64,000 nucleotides of DNA from Paracoccaceae bacterium (GCA_020425085.1 JAGQRW010000015.1:47061-111060), one strand, 5' to 3'. Shown: positions 18,112-26,777, counted from the stretch's first letter. Notes: a model not told the origin generated them from the sequence alone. Translations and numbers: made by a program.

Positions 18112-19839
18112 ATGACCGCTATCGAAATCGGACATATTGGGACATCAGGCGCCCAGTATCAGTACAGGACCTGCAAGTTCACAGGTCGAAGGGTGGAGCG
18201 TTCCGCCGAACTATTGATCCGCGCCAACGCCGTTGCGGCGGTGGTGTTCCTTGCAGTCGGCGGGCTGTTCGGCCTGCTGGTGGCGCTGACGCGCTGGCCT
18301 GCGGTGCAGTTGCTGCCCGCAGACTGGTTCTATCTGGTGCTGACCGGGCACGGCGCCAACGTGCTGTTGTTCTGGATCATCTTCTTTGAAATCGCCCTGC
18401 TATACTTTGCATCGGCGGTGATCCTTGGTTCGCGCATTGCGACACCGAAATTCGCCTGGCTCGGCTTTCTCTTGATGATCGTTGGCGCGGTGATGGCCAA
18501 CTATGCGGTTCTGAAAGGCGATTCGACGGTGATGTTCACCTCCTATCCGCCGATGCTGGCCGAACACTGGTTCTATCTGTCGCTGATCCTGTTTGCAGTC
18601 GGCGCGCTGATCGGCGTGATCGTGTTCTTTGCCACGCTGGTGGTTGCCAAGGCGGAAAACACCTATAACGGCTCGGTGCCGCTGGTGACGTTCGGGGCGA
18701 TCACCGCCGCGATCATCGCGGTGTTCACCCTGGCTTCGGGTGCGATCATCCTGGTCCCGACCTGGCTTTGGTCACTGGGGCTGATCTCGGGCATCGACAC
18801 GCTGATGTACAAGATCGTCTGGTGGGGCATGGGTCACTCGTCACAGCAGATCAACGTGGCGGCGCATATCTCGATCTGGTACGCCATCGCGGCGATGACC
18901 GTCGGTGCCAAACCGCTGAGCGAAAAGGTCAGCCGTTTTGCGTTCCTGATGTACATCCTGTTCCTGCAACTTGCTTCGGCCCACCACCTTCTGGCGGAAC
19001 CGGGGCTCAGCTCGGCATGGAAGATCGTCAACACCAGCTACATGATGTATCTGGCGGTGATGGCCTCGATGATCCACGGCCTGACGGTTCCGGGCGCGGT
19101 CGAGGCGGCACAGCGGCGCAACGGCTACACCCGCGGCTGGTTTGAATGGCTGACCAAGGCGCCCTGGGGCAACCCGGCGTTCTCGGGCATGTTCATGAGC
19201 CTGGTGATGTTCGGCTTTATCGGCGGTATCACCGGGGTCATCCTCGGCACCGAGCAGCTGAACGTCCTGATGCACAACACCATCTATGTGCCGGGCCACT
19301 TCCACGGCACCGTGGTTGCGGGCACCACTCTGGCCTTCATGGCGATGACCTATATCGTGGTGCCGCTGATCTTTCAGCGCGATATCATTCTGCCGGGTCT
19401 GGCCAAGTGGCAGCCTTATATCTTCGGCCTGGGTGCCGGTGGTATCTCGCTGTTCATGATGGGGGCGGGTACGCTGGGGGTTCCCCGGCGGCACTGGGAC
19501 ATCGCAATGACCGACGCGGCCAATGCTTACGAGTTCTCGCCTGCGGCCTACCTGATGATGGGTCTGAACGGCATCTCGGCCATTTTCGCCGCAACCGGCG
19601 GGCTGTTGTTCGTTCTGCTGATCGTCGGTTCGGTATTGTTCGGCAGAAGACTGGATGTACCGGGGGCCAAGCTGAACTTCCCGTTGCATGACGACAGCAA
19701 GGTCGTGTCGCAATACGGCAGCGAGGCAACTTTCAAGCTGCCTGGCACGGTGACGCTGGTGACCATCTTCTTCCTGACGTTCATCCTCTATTACTTCGTC
19801 AACTGGAAGTACCTGTCAGAAATCTGGCAGTTCAACTGA
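18112..19839 (+). CDS. Heme-copper enzyme subunit I lacking the active-site tyrosine; probable NO reductase (NorY/sNOR-like)
   Basis: A 575-residue polytopic catalytic subunit. The low-spin heme ligands are His80 (LTGHGAN) and His398; the high-spin heme ligand is His396 (YVPGHFHGT); CuB ligands are His242, His291 and His292 (ASAHHLL). In A- and B-type oxidases helix VI reads HPxVY, giving the His-Tyr cross-link; here it reads HSSQQ, with Gln246 at the tyrosine position. The cbb3-type tyrosine after the helix VII HH pair is also absent (HHLLAEPG). Loss of this residue is known in NO reductases, so NO reduction to N2O is inferred. The downstream SenC gene recalls norSY-senC clusters. A poorly annotated ba3-type oxidase is the alternative. 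Confidence 0.8.
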   Translation: MTAIEIGHIGTSGAQYQYRTCKFTGRRVERSAELLIRANAVAAVVFLAVGGLFGLLVALTRWPAVQLLPADWFYLVLTGHGANVLLFWIIFFEIALLYFASAVILGSRIATPKFAWLGFLLMIVGAVMANYAVLKGDSTVMFTSYPPMLAEHWFYLSLILFAVGALIGVIVFFATLVVAKAENTYNGSVPLVTFGAITAAIIAVFTLASGAIILVPTWLWSLGLISGIDTLMYKIVWWGMGHSSQQINVAAHISIWYAIAAMTVGAKPLSEKVSRFAFLMYILFLQLASAHHLLAEPGLSSAWKIVNTSYMMYLAVMASMIHGLTVPGAVEAAQRRNGYTRGWFEWLTKAPWGNPAFSGMFMSLVMFGFIGGITGVILGTEQLNVLMHNTIYVPGHFHGTVVAGTTLAFMAMTYIVVPLIFQRDIILPGLAKWQPYIFGLGAGGISLFMMGAGTLGVPRRHWDIAMTDAANAYEFSPAAYLMMGLNGISAIFAATGGLLFVLLIVGSVLFGRRLDVPGAKLNFPLHDDSKVVSQYGSEATFKLPGTVTLVTIFFLTFILYYFVNWKYLSEIWQFN

Positions 19840-19864
19840 CGACGGAAATGAAAGGGCTTCAGCG

Positions 19865-20746
19865 ATGCTGACTGCCATCAACATGACCGTCTCGATCCTG
19901 AAGCTGAGGATCGGCACCTTCATCGCGCTCGCAGCAGTTGTGGGCGTGATGACCGGCGGCGGCGAATTGGGGGTCATCAAGGCCCTGGTATTCGCCGTTG
20001 CCGTTCTCGGCGCATCCGGTGCCGCTGGCGGGTTCAATCAATATTACGAACGCGTCAGCGACCGGATGATGGCCCGGACCCATCAGCGACCCTTTGCCAG
20101 CGGGTTGTTGAAGGAAGGTTTCATCTGGCCCCTGTCATTCCTGGCGCTGCTGAGCGGATCACTGCTGATGGCGTGGTCGGTCGGCGGCACCCTGGCCACG
20201 CTGCTGGTGTTCATGGGCGCGCTTACCTACGGCGTCATCTATACCGTCTGGCTGAAACGCCGCACTGTCTGGAACGTGGTGATCGGCGGCGCTGCGGGCA
20301 GTTTCGCGGTGCTGGCGGGCGCTGCCGCAGCTGCACCGCAATTCGGCCCGGTGATCGCGCCAATTCCGCTGGTTCTGTCAGCGGTTCTGTTCTTGTGGAC
20401 GCCACCGCATTTCTGGGCGCTGGCGGTTGCCAGAACCGAGGATTACCGCCGCGCCGGCATTCCCATGCTGCCCGCGGTTTCCGGCCCCGATGTCTGGGCG
20501 CCGACCATCTTTCTGCATGTCGCCGCCCTGGTGGCGCTGTCATTCGTGCCGCTGCTGCTGGGCCTTGGTCCGGTCTATGGCCTGATGGCGGCAATCGGCG
20601 GCCTGCCCTTCCTCTGGGCCTCGTACCGGTTGTTTCGCGAGCCGACCAAAGGCAACGCCATGCGCACCTTTCGCTGGTCGCTGGTGCAGTTCGCCACACT
20701 TTCCGCCGGGGTGATCCTGGATCAGGCGATCCGGTGGGCGTGGTGA
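19865..20746 (+). CDS. ctaB: Protoheme IX farnesyltransferase (heme O synthase)
   Basis: A 293-residue UbiA-family prenyltransferase with about nine membrane helices that adds a farnesyl group to heme b. The prenyl-diphosphate/Mg site is the FNQYYERVSDRMMARTHQRP segment (residues ~58-77), with the RTxxRP signature; here a Glu stands in the first acidic position, where Asp is common. The second loop WTPPHFWALAVARTEDYRRAGIPMLP is classic CtaB/Cox10. Its place in the operon implies that subunit I uses heme o or a, unlike heme-b-only cNOR/qNOR. It overlaps the next gene by 4 bases. Confidence 0.92.
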   Translation: MLTAINMTVSILKLRIGTFIALAAVVGVMTGGGELGVIKALVFAVAVLGASGAAGGFNQYYERVSDRMMARTHQRPFASGLLKEGFIWPLSFLALLSGSLLMAWSVGGTLATLLVFMGALTYGVIYTVWLKRRTVWNVVIGGAAGSFAVLAGAAAAAPQFGPVIAPIPLVLSAVLFLWTPPHFWALAVARTEDYRRAGIPMLPAVSGPDVWAPTIFLHVAALVALSFVPLLLGLGPVYGLMAAIGGLPFLWASYRLFREPTKGNAMRTFRWSLVQFATLSAGVILDQAIRWAW

Positions 20747-21615
20747 GGAAAAAACCCCGAATAGGTTGGCTGGCAACAGCGGCGGCGGCGCTGCTGTTGT
20801 TGCCGTTGATGGCACCTGGCGCAATGGCGCAAGCCCCAGCCAGCCGTCAGGTCAGCCTTGACGCCGAAGCGGTTTACAAGATCAGCCAAGCTGCGATCGG
20901 CCGCAGCGTCGGTGATCATGTCCTGACCGACCAGAACGGCAAGCCACTGGTGCTGGCCGATCTGCGCGGCAAACCCTTGGTGGTGTCGCTGATCTTTACC
21001 AGTTGCGCCACCGTTTGCCCGGTTACCACCGATCATTTGCGCGACGCGGTGGCCCAGGCGCGCGGCCTGTTTGGCACCGACAGCTTCAATGTCCTGACCT
21101 TCGGCTTTGACGCCGCCAATGACCGGCCGAATCAGCTCAAGGGATTTTCCGGAACCCATCGACTGAACAGCATGGCAAACTGGCAGGTCGCCAGCGCCGA
21201 TCAGGACACCACCGAGGCGTTCCTGCGCGATCTCGGCTTTTCCTATCAGTTCACGGCCGGCACTTTCGATCATGTGACCCAGACCTCAATCCTGGATGCC
21301 GATGGCCGGGTATACGGCCAGATTTACGGCGAGGAATTTCCGCTGCCGGTATTCGTGCAGCCGCTGAAGGGCCTGATCTACGGAACCACAACCCAATCCG
21401 TCGCCCCCGGCGACCTGTGGAACCGCCTGACCTTTCTTTGTACGGTTTACAATCCCCTGACACGGGCGTATCGGTTCGACTACGGTATCTTCTTTGGCAT
21501 CTTCTTCGGGGCACTGTCACTGATCCTGACCGCGGCAGTAATCATAAGGCTTTGGCTGGAAAAACGTCGGGCTGAAAGAAAAATCCGCTCCGGGCCGCAT
21601 CGCCAGAACGGATAA
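20743..21615 (+). CDS. SCO1/SenC family copper chaperone
   Basis: A 290-residue thioredoxin-fold protein for CuA (or CuB) assembly, probably periplasmic. It starts at a GTG inside a GTGA overlap with ctaB, giving an N-terminal signal/anchor (WLATAAAALLLLPLMAPGAMA). The copper site is Cys88 and Cys92 (TSCATVCP) with His177 (TFDHVTQTSILD). An unusual C-terminal transmembrane helix (YGIFFGIFFGALSLILTAAV) and a basic tail follow, so the protein may be anchored by this end. It fits the intact CuA site of subunit II two genes upstream and the norSY-senC gene pattern. Confidence 0.88.
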   Translation: MRKKPRIGWLATAAAALLLLPLMAPGAMAQAPASRQVSLDAEAVYKISQAAIGRSVGDHVLTDQNGKPLVLADLRGKPLVVSLIFTSCATVCPVTTDHLRDAVAQARGLFGTDSFNVLTFGFDAANDRPNQLKGFSGTHRLNSMANWQVASADQDTTEAFLRDLGFSYQFTAGTFDHVTQTSILDADGRVYGQIYGEEFPLPVFVQPLKGLIYGTTTQSVAPGDLWNRLTFLCTVYNPLTRAYRFDYGIFFGIFFGALSLILTAAVIIRLWLEKRRAERKIRSGPHRQNG

Positions 21616-21624
21616 GGTGACTAA

Positions 21625-23232
21625 ATGAATGCTTTGCGCGCAGCCTTTAGACGAGGCTTCGACCGGTTTGAACGCGTTTTTGATCCCCTGTTCGGACCCG
21701 ACTGGAACCCCCTGGGAAATCTCGGACAGCTTGGCTGGTATCTGTTCTGGATCGTGACCCTGACCGGGGTTTATCTGTTCATCTTTTTTGATACGGGCGT
21801 GACCGATGCCTATGCCTCGCTGCAATGGATTTCCGGCGATTTGTGGTGGCATGCCGGGCTGACCCGCAGTCTGCACCGCTATGCCTCGGACCTGCTGATC
21901 GTGGTGATGCTGATCCATATCCTCAGGGAATGGGTCTATGACCGTTACCGTGGCCATCGCTGGTTTTCCTGGGTCACCGGTGTGCCGATCCTCTGGTTCG
22001 TCTACATGTCCGGCATCACCGGTTATTGGCTGGTCTGGGACAAGCTGGCGCAATATGTCGCCACCACCACCACCGAGTTTCTGGACGCGCTGCCGTTCTT
22101 TGCCGAACCGATCGCGCGCAACTTTCTGACGCCCGAGATGCTGTCCAGCCGGTTCTTTACGCTGATGGTGTTCCTGCACATCGCCATCCCGCTGCTGATG
22201 CTGCTGATGATGTGGATTCATCTGCAACGGATCACCCAGGCCCAGACCCGCCCGCCGCGGGGTCTGTCGATCCTGACACTGGTGGCGCTGGTGGTGGTTT
22301 CCTATGTCTACCCGGCGCAATCCCAGGCCCCCGCCGATCTGGCGACGGTTCCGGCGGTGATCGGCCTTGATTGGATCATTCTGGGGCTGTATCCGCTGCT
22401 CAACATCCTGCCTGCCGGGGTGATCTGGACTTCGGTGCTGGCGATCACCATCTTGATGTTCGGCATCCCCTGGCTGCCGCCGCGCAAGGAAAACCCCGCC
22501 GCCGTCGTCGATCTGGACAACTGCAACGGCTGTACCCGCTGCGTTGCCGATTGCCCCTATACCGCCATCACCATGGTGGCGCGCACCGATGATGCACCGT
22601 TCCGTCGTGAAGCTTTGGTTGATCCGGACCGCTGCGTTTCCTGCGGCATCTGCATGGGCGCCTGCCCGTCGTCGATGCCGTTCCGCAGCGATGAGAACCT
22701 GATCACCGGCATCGACCTGCCGCACCGGTCATTGAACGATCTCAGAACCGAGGTGAACGCCATCGGCGCGCTTCCCAAGGACGGATCCGGCGGCCGGGTT
22801 CTGACCTTTGCCTGCGAACACGGCTCGGGCAATCAACCGGCCGAAGGGCGCATTTCGGTCGCCTGCATCGGCCAGATCCCGCCGTCGATGCTTGACTATG
22901 TCCTTAGCCGCGACATCGCCGACGGCATTGCCCTTGCGGGCTGTTCCGAACGCGACTGCCAGCACCGGCTGGGGGTCGAGATCACCAAGGCGCGGATCGC
23001 CCGAGAACGCGATCCGTATCTCAGAAAACGCGTGCCGCGCGAACGCCTGCTGACCGTCTGGGCCGGACCCAGCGAACGCGGCAAGCTGCCGGGCAGAATC
23101 GCCGAATTTTCCGACAAGCTGAAGGCGATGGGACCGTTCGAGAAGAAATCGAAAAAGGGACACAAGCTGCCCCTGCCCACAACCGACGCACCGGGCGAAA
23201 CCGTCAAACCGAACCAAGAGGTGGGGGAATGA
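21625..23232 (+). CDS. Cytochrome b / 2x[4Fe-4S] ferredoxin / MvhD-like fusion protein
   Basis: A 535-residue fusion of three redox modules. Residues ~30-280 form a cytochrome b with two bis-histidine pairs, His84/His98 and His185/His199, each 14 residues apart as in b-type dihaem cytochromes. Residues ~300-347 hold two ferredoxin clusters (Cys300/303/306/310 and Cys337/340/343/347). Residues ~390-470 resemble the MvhD/HdrF delta domain, with Cys397, Cys414, Cys440 and Cys445 (CSERDCQHRLG). The N-terminus would face the membrane quinone pool and the Fe-S domains the cytoplasm. Its place inside the heme-copper operon suggests an electron-input or regulatory role. I know of no described function for this exact architecture. 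Confidence 0.85.
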   Translation: MNALRAAFRRGFDRFERVFDPLFGPDWNPLGNLGQLGWYLFWIVTLTGVYLFIFFDTGVTDAYASLQWISGDLWWHAGLTRSLHRYASDLLIVVMLIHILREWVYDRYRGHRWFSWVTGVPILWFVYMSGITGYWLVWDKLAQYVATTTTEFLDALPFFAEPIARNFLTPEMLSSRFFTLMVFLHIAIPLLMLLMMWIHLQRITQAQTRPPRGLSILTLVALVVVSYVYPAQSQAPADLATVPAVIGLDWIILGLYPLLNILPAGVIWTSVLAITILMFGIPWLPPRKENPAAVVDLDNCNGCTRCVADCPYTAITMVARTDDAPFRREALVDPDRCVSCGICMGACPSSMPFRSDENLITGIDLPHRSLNDLRTEVNAIGALPKDGSGGRVLTFACEHGSGNQPAEGRISVACIGQIPPSMLDYVLSRDIADGIALAGCSERDCQHRLGVEITKARIARERDPYLRKRVPRERLLTVWAGPSERGKLPGRIAEFSDKLKAMGPFEKKSKKGHKLPLPTTDAPGETVKPNQEVGE

Positions 23233-23732
23233 AATCGCGTATTCATCACCTGATCCTGGGCGGGCTGGTAACCATGGCGCTGACGGCTGTCGTGGCCTAT
23301 TACGCCTCGTCGCCGCAATGGCGCGACATGCCCGAGGATACCGCCCTCCTCCGGCTCAGCTTTACCCATAGCGGCGATCGCAGCGCCACCTGCCGCGACC
23401 GCACGGCCGAGGAACTGGCCAAGCTGCCGCCCAACATGCGCGCCAAGCAGATCTGCGACCGCCGTCGCCCGCCGATCTATGTCGAACTGGCGGTTGACGG
23501 CAAGACGATCTATACTGTCGAACAGCCACCCTCGGGCCTTGCAGGCAGTGGCCCCTCGCGCATATATGAACGCTTGTTGCTGCCCATCGGAAACCACAGC
23601 GTCACCGTCAGGATGCGCGACAATCCGGCGACCGATGGCTTTGATTTTGTCGAAACGCGCCAGATTGATCTAAAGGCGGAACAGAGTTTCGTGATCGATT
23701 TCCGCACGGCCAGCGGTTTCACGTTTCACTGA
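23229..23732 (+). CDS. Hypothetical membrane-anchored periplasmic protein
   Basis: A 167-residue protein with an N-terminal hydrophobic helix (HLILGGLVTMALTAVVAYYA) and a probable periplasmic beta-rich domain. Two cysteines (SATCRDRT and KQICDRRR), 25 to 30 residues apart, could form a disulfide or bind metal. The gene overlaps the fusion-protein gene by 4 bases (ATGA), so it belongs to the operon. It may correspond to the extra orf found after senC in norSY-senC-orf clusters; I cannot confirm this. No catalytic motif was recognised. Confidence 0.75.
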   Translation: MKSRIHHLILGGLVTMALTAVVAYYASSPQWRDMPEDTALLRLSFTHSGDRSATCRDRTAEELAKLPPNMRAKQICDRRRPPIYVELAVDGKTIYTVEQPPSGLAGSGPSRIYERLLLPIGNHSVTVRMRDNPATDGFDFVETRQIDLKAEQSFVIDFRTASGFTFH

Positions 23733-23750
23733 CTGCGAAAGGAACTGAAC

Positions 23751-24143
23751 ATGCCCCCCATCGCGTGGAAACCCGAATACAGCGTCGGGAATGCCGAGGT
23801 CGATTATGAGCACAAGGAACTGGTGGAACTGGTGAACCAGACCGCCAGTGCCATCCTGAACGGCAAGGATGCCGACGAGATACAGAAGGGTTTCGGCGAA
23901 CTACTGAGCGCCATCTCGTCGCATTTCGCCCTGGAAGAACAGGAAATGCTCGGATACGGCTATGACCAGTTGGCGGTTCACAAGGCCGATCACGAAGAAT
24001 TGCTGGATGAATTGCGCGACATCATGGACGGCACCGGCGAAAACCCGGACAAGACCGCCGAGCGGCTGGTGGCCTCGCTGGAGGCATGGTTTACCAACCA
24101 CTTCAAGACCCATGACGCGCGGCTGCACAACCAGTTGGGTTAG
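23751..24143 (+). CDS. Bacteriohemerythrin
   Basis: A 130-residue diiron protein of the hemerythrin fold. All canonical ligands are present: His21, His58 with Glu62 (HFALE), His77 with His81 (HKADH), and His117 with Asp122. Bacteriohemerythrins bind O2 reversibly and can also bind NO. It is the last gene of the heme-copper operon, 18 bases after the preceding stop, so it may store or deliver the gas substrate to, or protect, the membrane enzyme. A signalling role is less likely because no extra domain is fused. Confidence 0.92.
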   Translation: MPPIAWKPEYSVGNAEVDYEHKELVELVNQTASAILNGKDADEIQKGFGELLSAISSHFALEEQEMLGYGYDQLAVHKADHEELLDELRDIMDGTGENPDKTAERLVASLEAWFTNHFKTHDARLHNQLG

Positions 24144-24283
24144 GATGGGGGTTGCGGTTCCGGCAAGGAACCGGTTCACTTGTTCAAGCGGTGGAATTGC
24201 CGCAAACCGTTCACGATCAAAATCATTGCCTGCGATTGGAAAATCGCCGACCATAGAGCAACAAACTTAGCGGAGCAGCGCCA

Positions 24284-24838
24284 ATGCGGATAATCCTGCC
24301 AAACGAACTTCGCACCATTCCCTGGCGCAACGGCCATGGCATCACCCGTGAAATTGCCGGCGATCAGGATGCCAAGGGCATGTTGTGGCGGCTGAGCCTT
24401 GCCGATGTGGAAACCGATGGCGATTTTTCCGCCTTTCCGGGCATGGCGCGCACCCTGATGGTGATTTCCGGCCCTGGCATGATACTGGCCACCGCCGATG
24501 GCGATATCGAGGCCAAGCCCCTGACGCCGGTGCAGTTTTCCGGCGATATTGCGGTGACCGGCCGCCTGACCGATGGGCCGGTGCAGGATCTGAATCTGAT
24601 CTATCGCCCCGAAGACATCGCCGCCCGCCTGACCATCTGGGAAGGTCCGGTCCGGGTGCCGACACGAACTGGCGGTGACGGCATGCAAATCTGTTTCGTG
24701 CTGGCCGGTGTGGTACATATAGGTGATCTGGCGGTGCCACGCTACAGCACGGTTTTCGGCCCGAGAAAAGCCCTGAAGCTAGGCAAGCATGCGCAGGTGG
24801 TGGAAATCTTCATGGCACGGGGCAAGAACCGGACATGA
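24284..24838 (+). CDS. HutD family protein (cupin-like)
   Basis: A 184-residue protein of the HutD family, recognised from the N-terminal IPWRNGHGITREIAG segment and the WRLSLADVETDGDFSAFPGM segment. HutD proteins are small cupin-like proteins linked to histidine utilisation, perhaps limiting hut expression by binding formylglutamate or urocanate. No hut enzyme gene lies in this window. It stands alone between the hemerythrin gene and a convergent LuxR-type regulator, so its partner locus may be elsewhere. Confidence 0.85.
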   Translation: MRIILPNELRTIPWRNGHGITREIAGDQDAKGMLWRLSLADVETDGDFSAFPGMARTLMVISGPGMILATADGDIEAKPLTPVQFSGDIAVTGRLTDGPVQDLNLIYRPEDIAARLTIWEGPVRVPTRTGGDGMQICFVLAGVVHIGDLAVPRYSTVFGPRKALKLGKHAQVVEIFMARGKNRT

Positions 24839-24865
24839 CGCCGTTGTGGTGCTGTCGCCGCCCTG

Positions 24866-25468
24866 TCAGCGGCGGCTGTTTGACACCACATGATCGCTGT
24901 CGATGCCGCCAAAGGAATGAAACAGTCCGCTGGTGTTGCTGACGCCGAATTTCTTTAGCAGCTTGGCGCGATAAACCTCGACCGTGCGATAGGAAAGGTC
25001 GAGTTTAAGGGCGATTTCCTTGCTGGTCAGGCCATCGGCAAGATGGCTCAGCACCTCGCGCTCGCGCCGGGTCAGCGGGAAATAGGGGCGGCTGTCGGAA
25101 AGGTCGGCAAAGCTCCAGACCGCGCGTTCAAGCGGCGTGTCGGGGGTAAAGGAATGGCCGCGCACCCGGCACCAGAACAGCGTGCCATCCTGTCGCGCCA
25201 TGATCCGCTCGTCCCAATAGGTATTGGTTTCGCGCAACTGCCTGACCCCCCGGTCGCGGATGTTGACGAATTCCTCGTCGCTGGGGTAAAGCACGGAAAA
25301 CCATTGGTTTTGCAGCTCGGCGCGGGCATATCCGAACATCTGCGCAAAGGCGAGGTTGCAATCGCGGATCCTGCGGTTTTCCGTCACCACCAGCCCGACC
25401 GGCGCATAGGTATAGGCCAGCTCGGCGAAATCGCCGTCTCGATAGCAATCATCGGTACGTATTTCCAC
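24866..25468 (-). CDS. PAS domain-containing LuxR family transcriptional regulator
   Basis: A 200-residue one-component regulator. An N-terminal PAS domain (about residues 15-130, AELAYTYAPVGLVVTENRRI to AVWSFADLSDS) would sense a ligand or redox state. A C-terminal GerE/LuxR helix-turn-helix follows (LTRREREVLSHLADGLTSKE to YRTVEVYRAKLLKKFGV). It is divergent from the branched-chain-type ABC operon starting at 25571, so it is the likely local regulator of that operon. The inducer is unknown. Confidence 0.87.
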   Translation of the reverse strand: MEIRTDDCYRDGDFAELAYTYAPVGLVVTENRRIRDCNLAFAQMFGYARAELQNQWFSVLYPSDEEFVNIRDRGVRQLRETNTYWDERIMARQDGTLFWCRVRGHSFTPDTPLERAVWSFADLSDSRPYFPLTRREREVLSHLADGLTSKEIALKLDLSYRTVEVYRAKLLKKFGVSNTSGLFHSFGGIDSDHVVSNSRR

Positions 25469-25570
25469 GATCTTGCCCCGTTCGCCAAGGTGCGGGATGC
25501 TTCAGAGGCAAGCTAAACCATGGGTACCGGTCGTGCAACATCGGCTGGCCCGACCTTGAGGGAGATCAAC

Positions 25571-26770
25571 ATGACGAGATTTACGCGGCTGGCAGCAGCG
25601 GTTGCCGGCGTTTTGGCAATCGCAGGCGCCGCATCGGCCGAAGACCCGATCAAGATCGCGCTGGTGCACGGGGTATCCGGCAGCAGTTTCGAAGCCTTTT
25701 CCAAGCAGTCCGAGACCGGTTTCAAGATGGGTATCGAATATGCCACCGGCGGCAGCAATACCATCAAGGGACACCCGGTCGAACTGATCTACAAGGACAC
25801 GCAGTTCAAACCCGACGTGGCCCGCGCCGTCCTGGCCGAGGCTTATGGCGATGACGACGTGTTGCTGGCGGTCGGGGCAACCTCGTCCGGCGTGACCAAG
25901 GGCATGCTGCCGATTGCCGAGGAATACGAAAAGATCCTGATTGTCGAACCGGCCGTCGCCGACAGCCTGACCGGGCCGGACAGCAACCGCTATGTGTTCA
26001 AGACCTCGCGCAACTCGTCCATGGACATGCAGGCACAGGCGCTGGCGCTGAAACCCGACGCCAACCTCTACGTCGCCACCATCGCCGAGGATTACGCCTT
26101 TGGCCATGACGGCATCGACGCCTTCAAGGCGGCGCTGAAAGGTTCCGGCGCCACCGTGGTGACCGAGGAATACGTACCTCAGGGCACCGCCGATTTCACC
26201 GCCGCGACCGAACGCATGTTCAACGCGCTGAAAGACAAGGACGGGCGCAAGGTCATTCTGGTTTACATCGCCGGCGGCGGTGATGCTCCGGGCAAGATCA
26301 AGGCGATGGATCCCGATCGCTATGGTATCGAGATTTCCATGGGCGGCCATATCCTGCCGGTTCTGCCGACCTACAAGCGTTTTCCCGGCATGGAAGGTGC
26401 GGTTTACTACTACTATGAAAGCTACCAGAACCCGATCAACGACTGGCTGGTCAAGGAACATATGGCACGTTTCGGCACTCCGCCCGACTTTTTCACCGCC
26501 GGTGGCATGGCGGCGGCTCTGGCGGTTGTCAAGGCGATCGAAACCGCCGACAGCCTGGAAACCGAAGACCTGATCAAGGCGATGGAAGGCATGACCTGGG
26601 ACACCCCCAAAGGGCCGATGACCTTCCGCCCCGAGGATCACCAGGCGCTGCAATCCATGGTGCATTTCAAGATCCGGGTCGATGACAACGTCGATTGGGC
26701 CATTCCCGAACTGGTCCGCATCATCGGCCCCGAGGAAATGGATATCCCCATCGGTCGCCACAATAACTAA
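25571..26770 (+). CDS. Branched-chain amino acid-type ABC transporter substrate-binding protein
   Basis: A 399-residue periplasmic binding protein of the LivK/type-1 fold. It has a Sec signal peptide (LAAAVAGVLAIAGAASA) and opens IKIALVHGVSGSSFEAFSKQ. The segments FKPDVARAVLAEAY and AVGATSSGVTKGMLPIAEEY match the ligand-cleft regions of this family. The start at 25571 follows GGAG. It leads an operon of two ATPases, two permeases and a hydrolase. HAAT-family binding proteins also carry aromatic acids, amides and urea, so the substrate is unknown; an amino acid is only one possibility. Confidence 0.88.
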   Translation: MTRFTRLAAAVAGVLAIAGAASAEDPIKIALVHGVSGSSFEAFSKQSETGFKMGIEYATGGSNTIKGHPVELIYKDTQFKPDVARAVLAEAYGDDDVLLAVGATSSGVTKGMLPIAEEYEKILIVEPAVADSLTGPDSNRYVFKTSRNSSMDMQAQALALKPDANLYVATIAEDYAFGHDGIDAFKAALKGSGATVVTEEYVPQGTADFTAATERMFNALKDKDGRKVILVYIAGGGDAPGKIKAMDPDRYGIEISMGGHILPVLPTYKRFPGMEGAVYYYYESYQNPINDWLVKEHMARFGTPPDFFTAGGMAAALAVVKAIETADSLETEDLIKAMEGMTWDTPKGPMTFRPEDHQALQSMVHFKIRVDDNVDWAIPELVRIIGPEEMDIPIGRHNN

Positions 26771-26777
26771 GCAATCC

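Noticed and set aside
18112..19839. Subunit I as a cbb3-type cytochrome oxidase
   Set aside because: There is no CcoO/CcoP gene, subunit II has CuA, and the helix VII tyrosine typical of cbb3 is absent (HHLLAEPG).
18112..19839. Subunit I as a classical cNOR or qNOR
   Set aside because: NorB-type glutamates in helix VI are not seen, and a CuA subunit II plus heme O synthase gene argue for a B-family-like enzyme instead.
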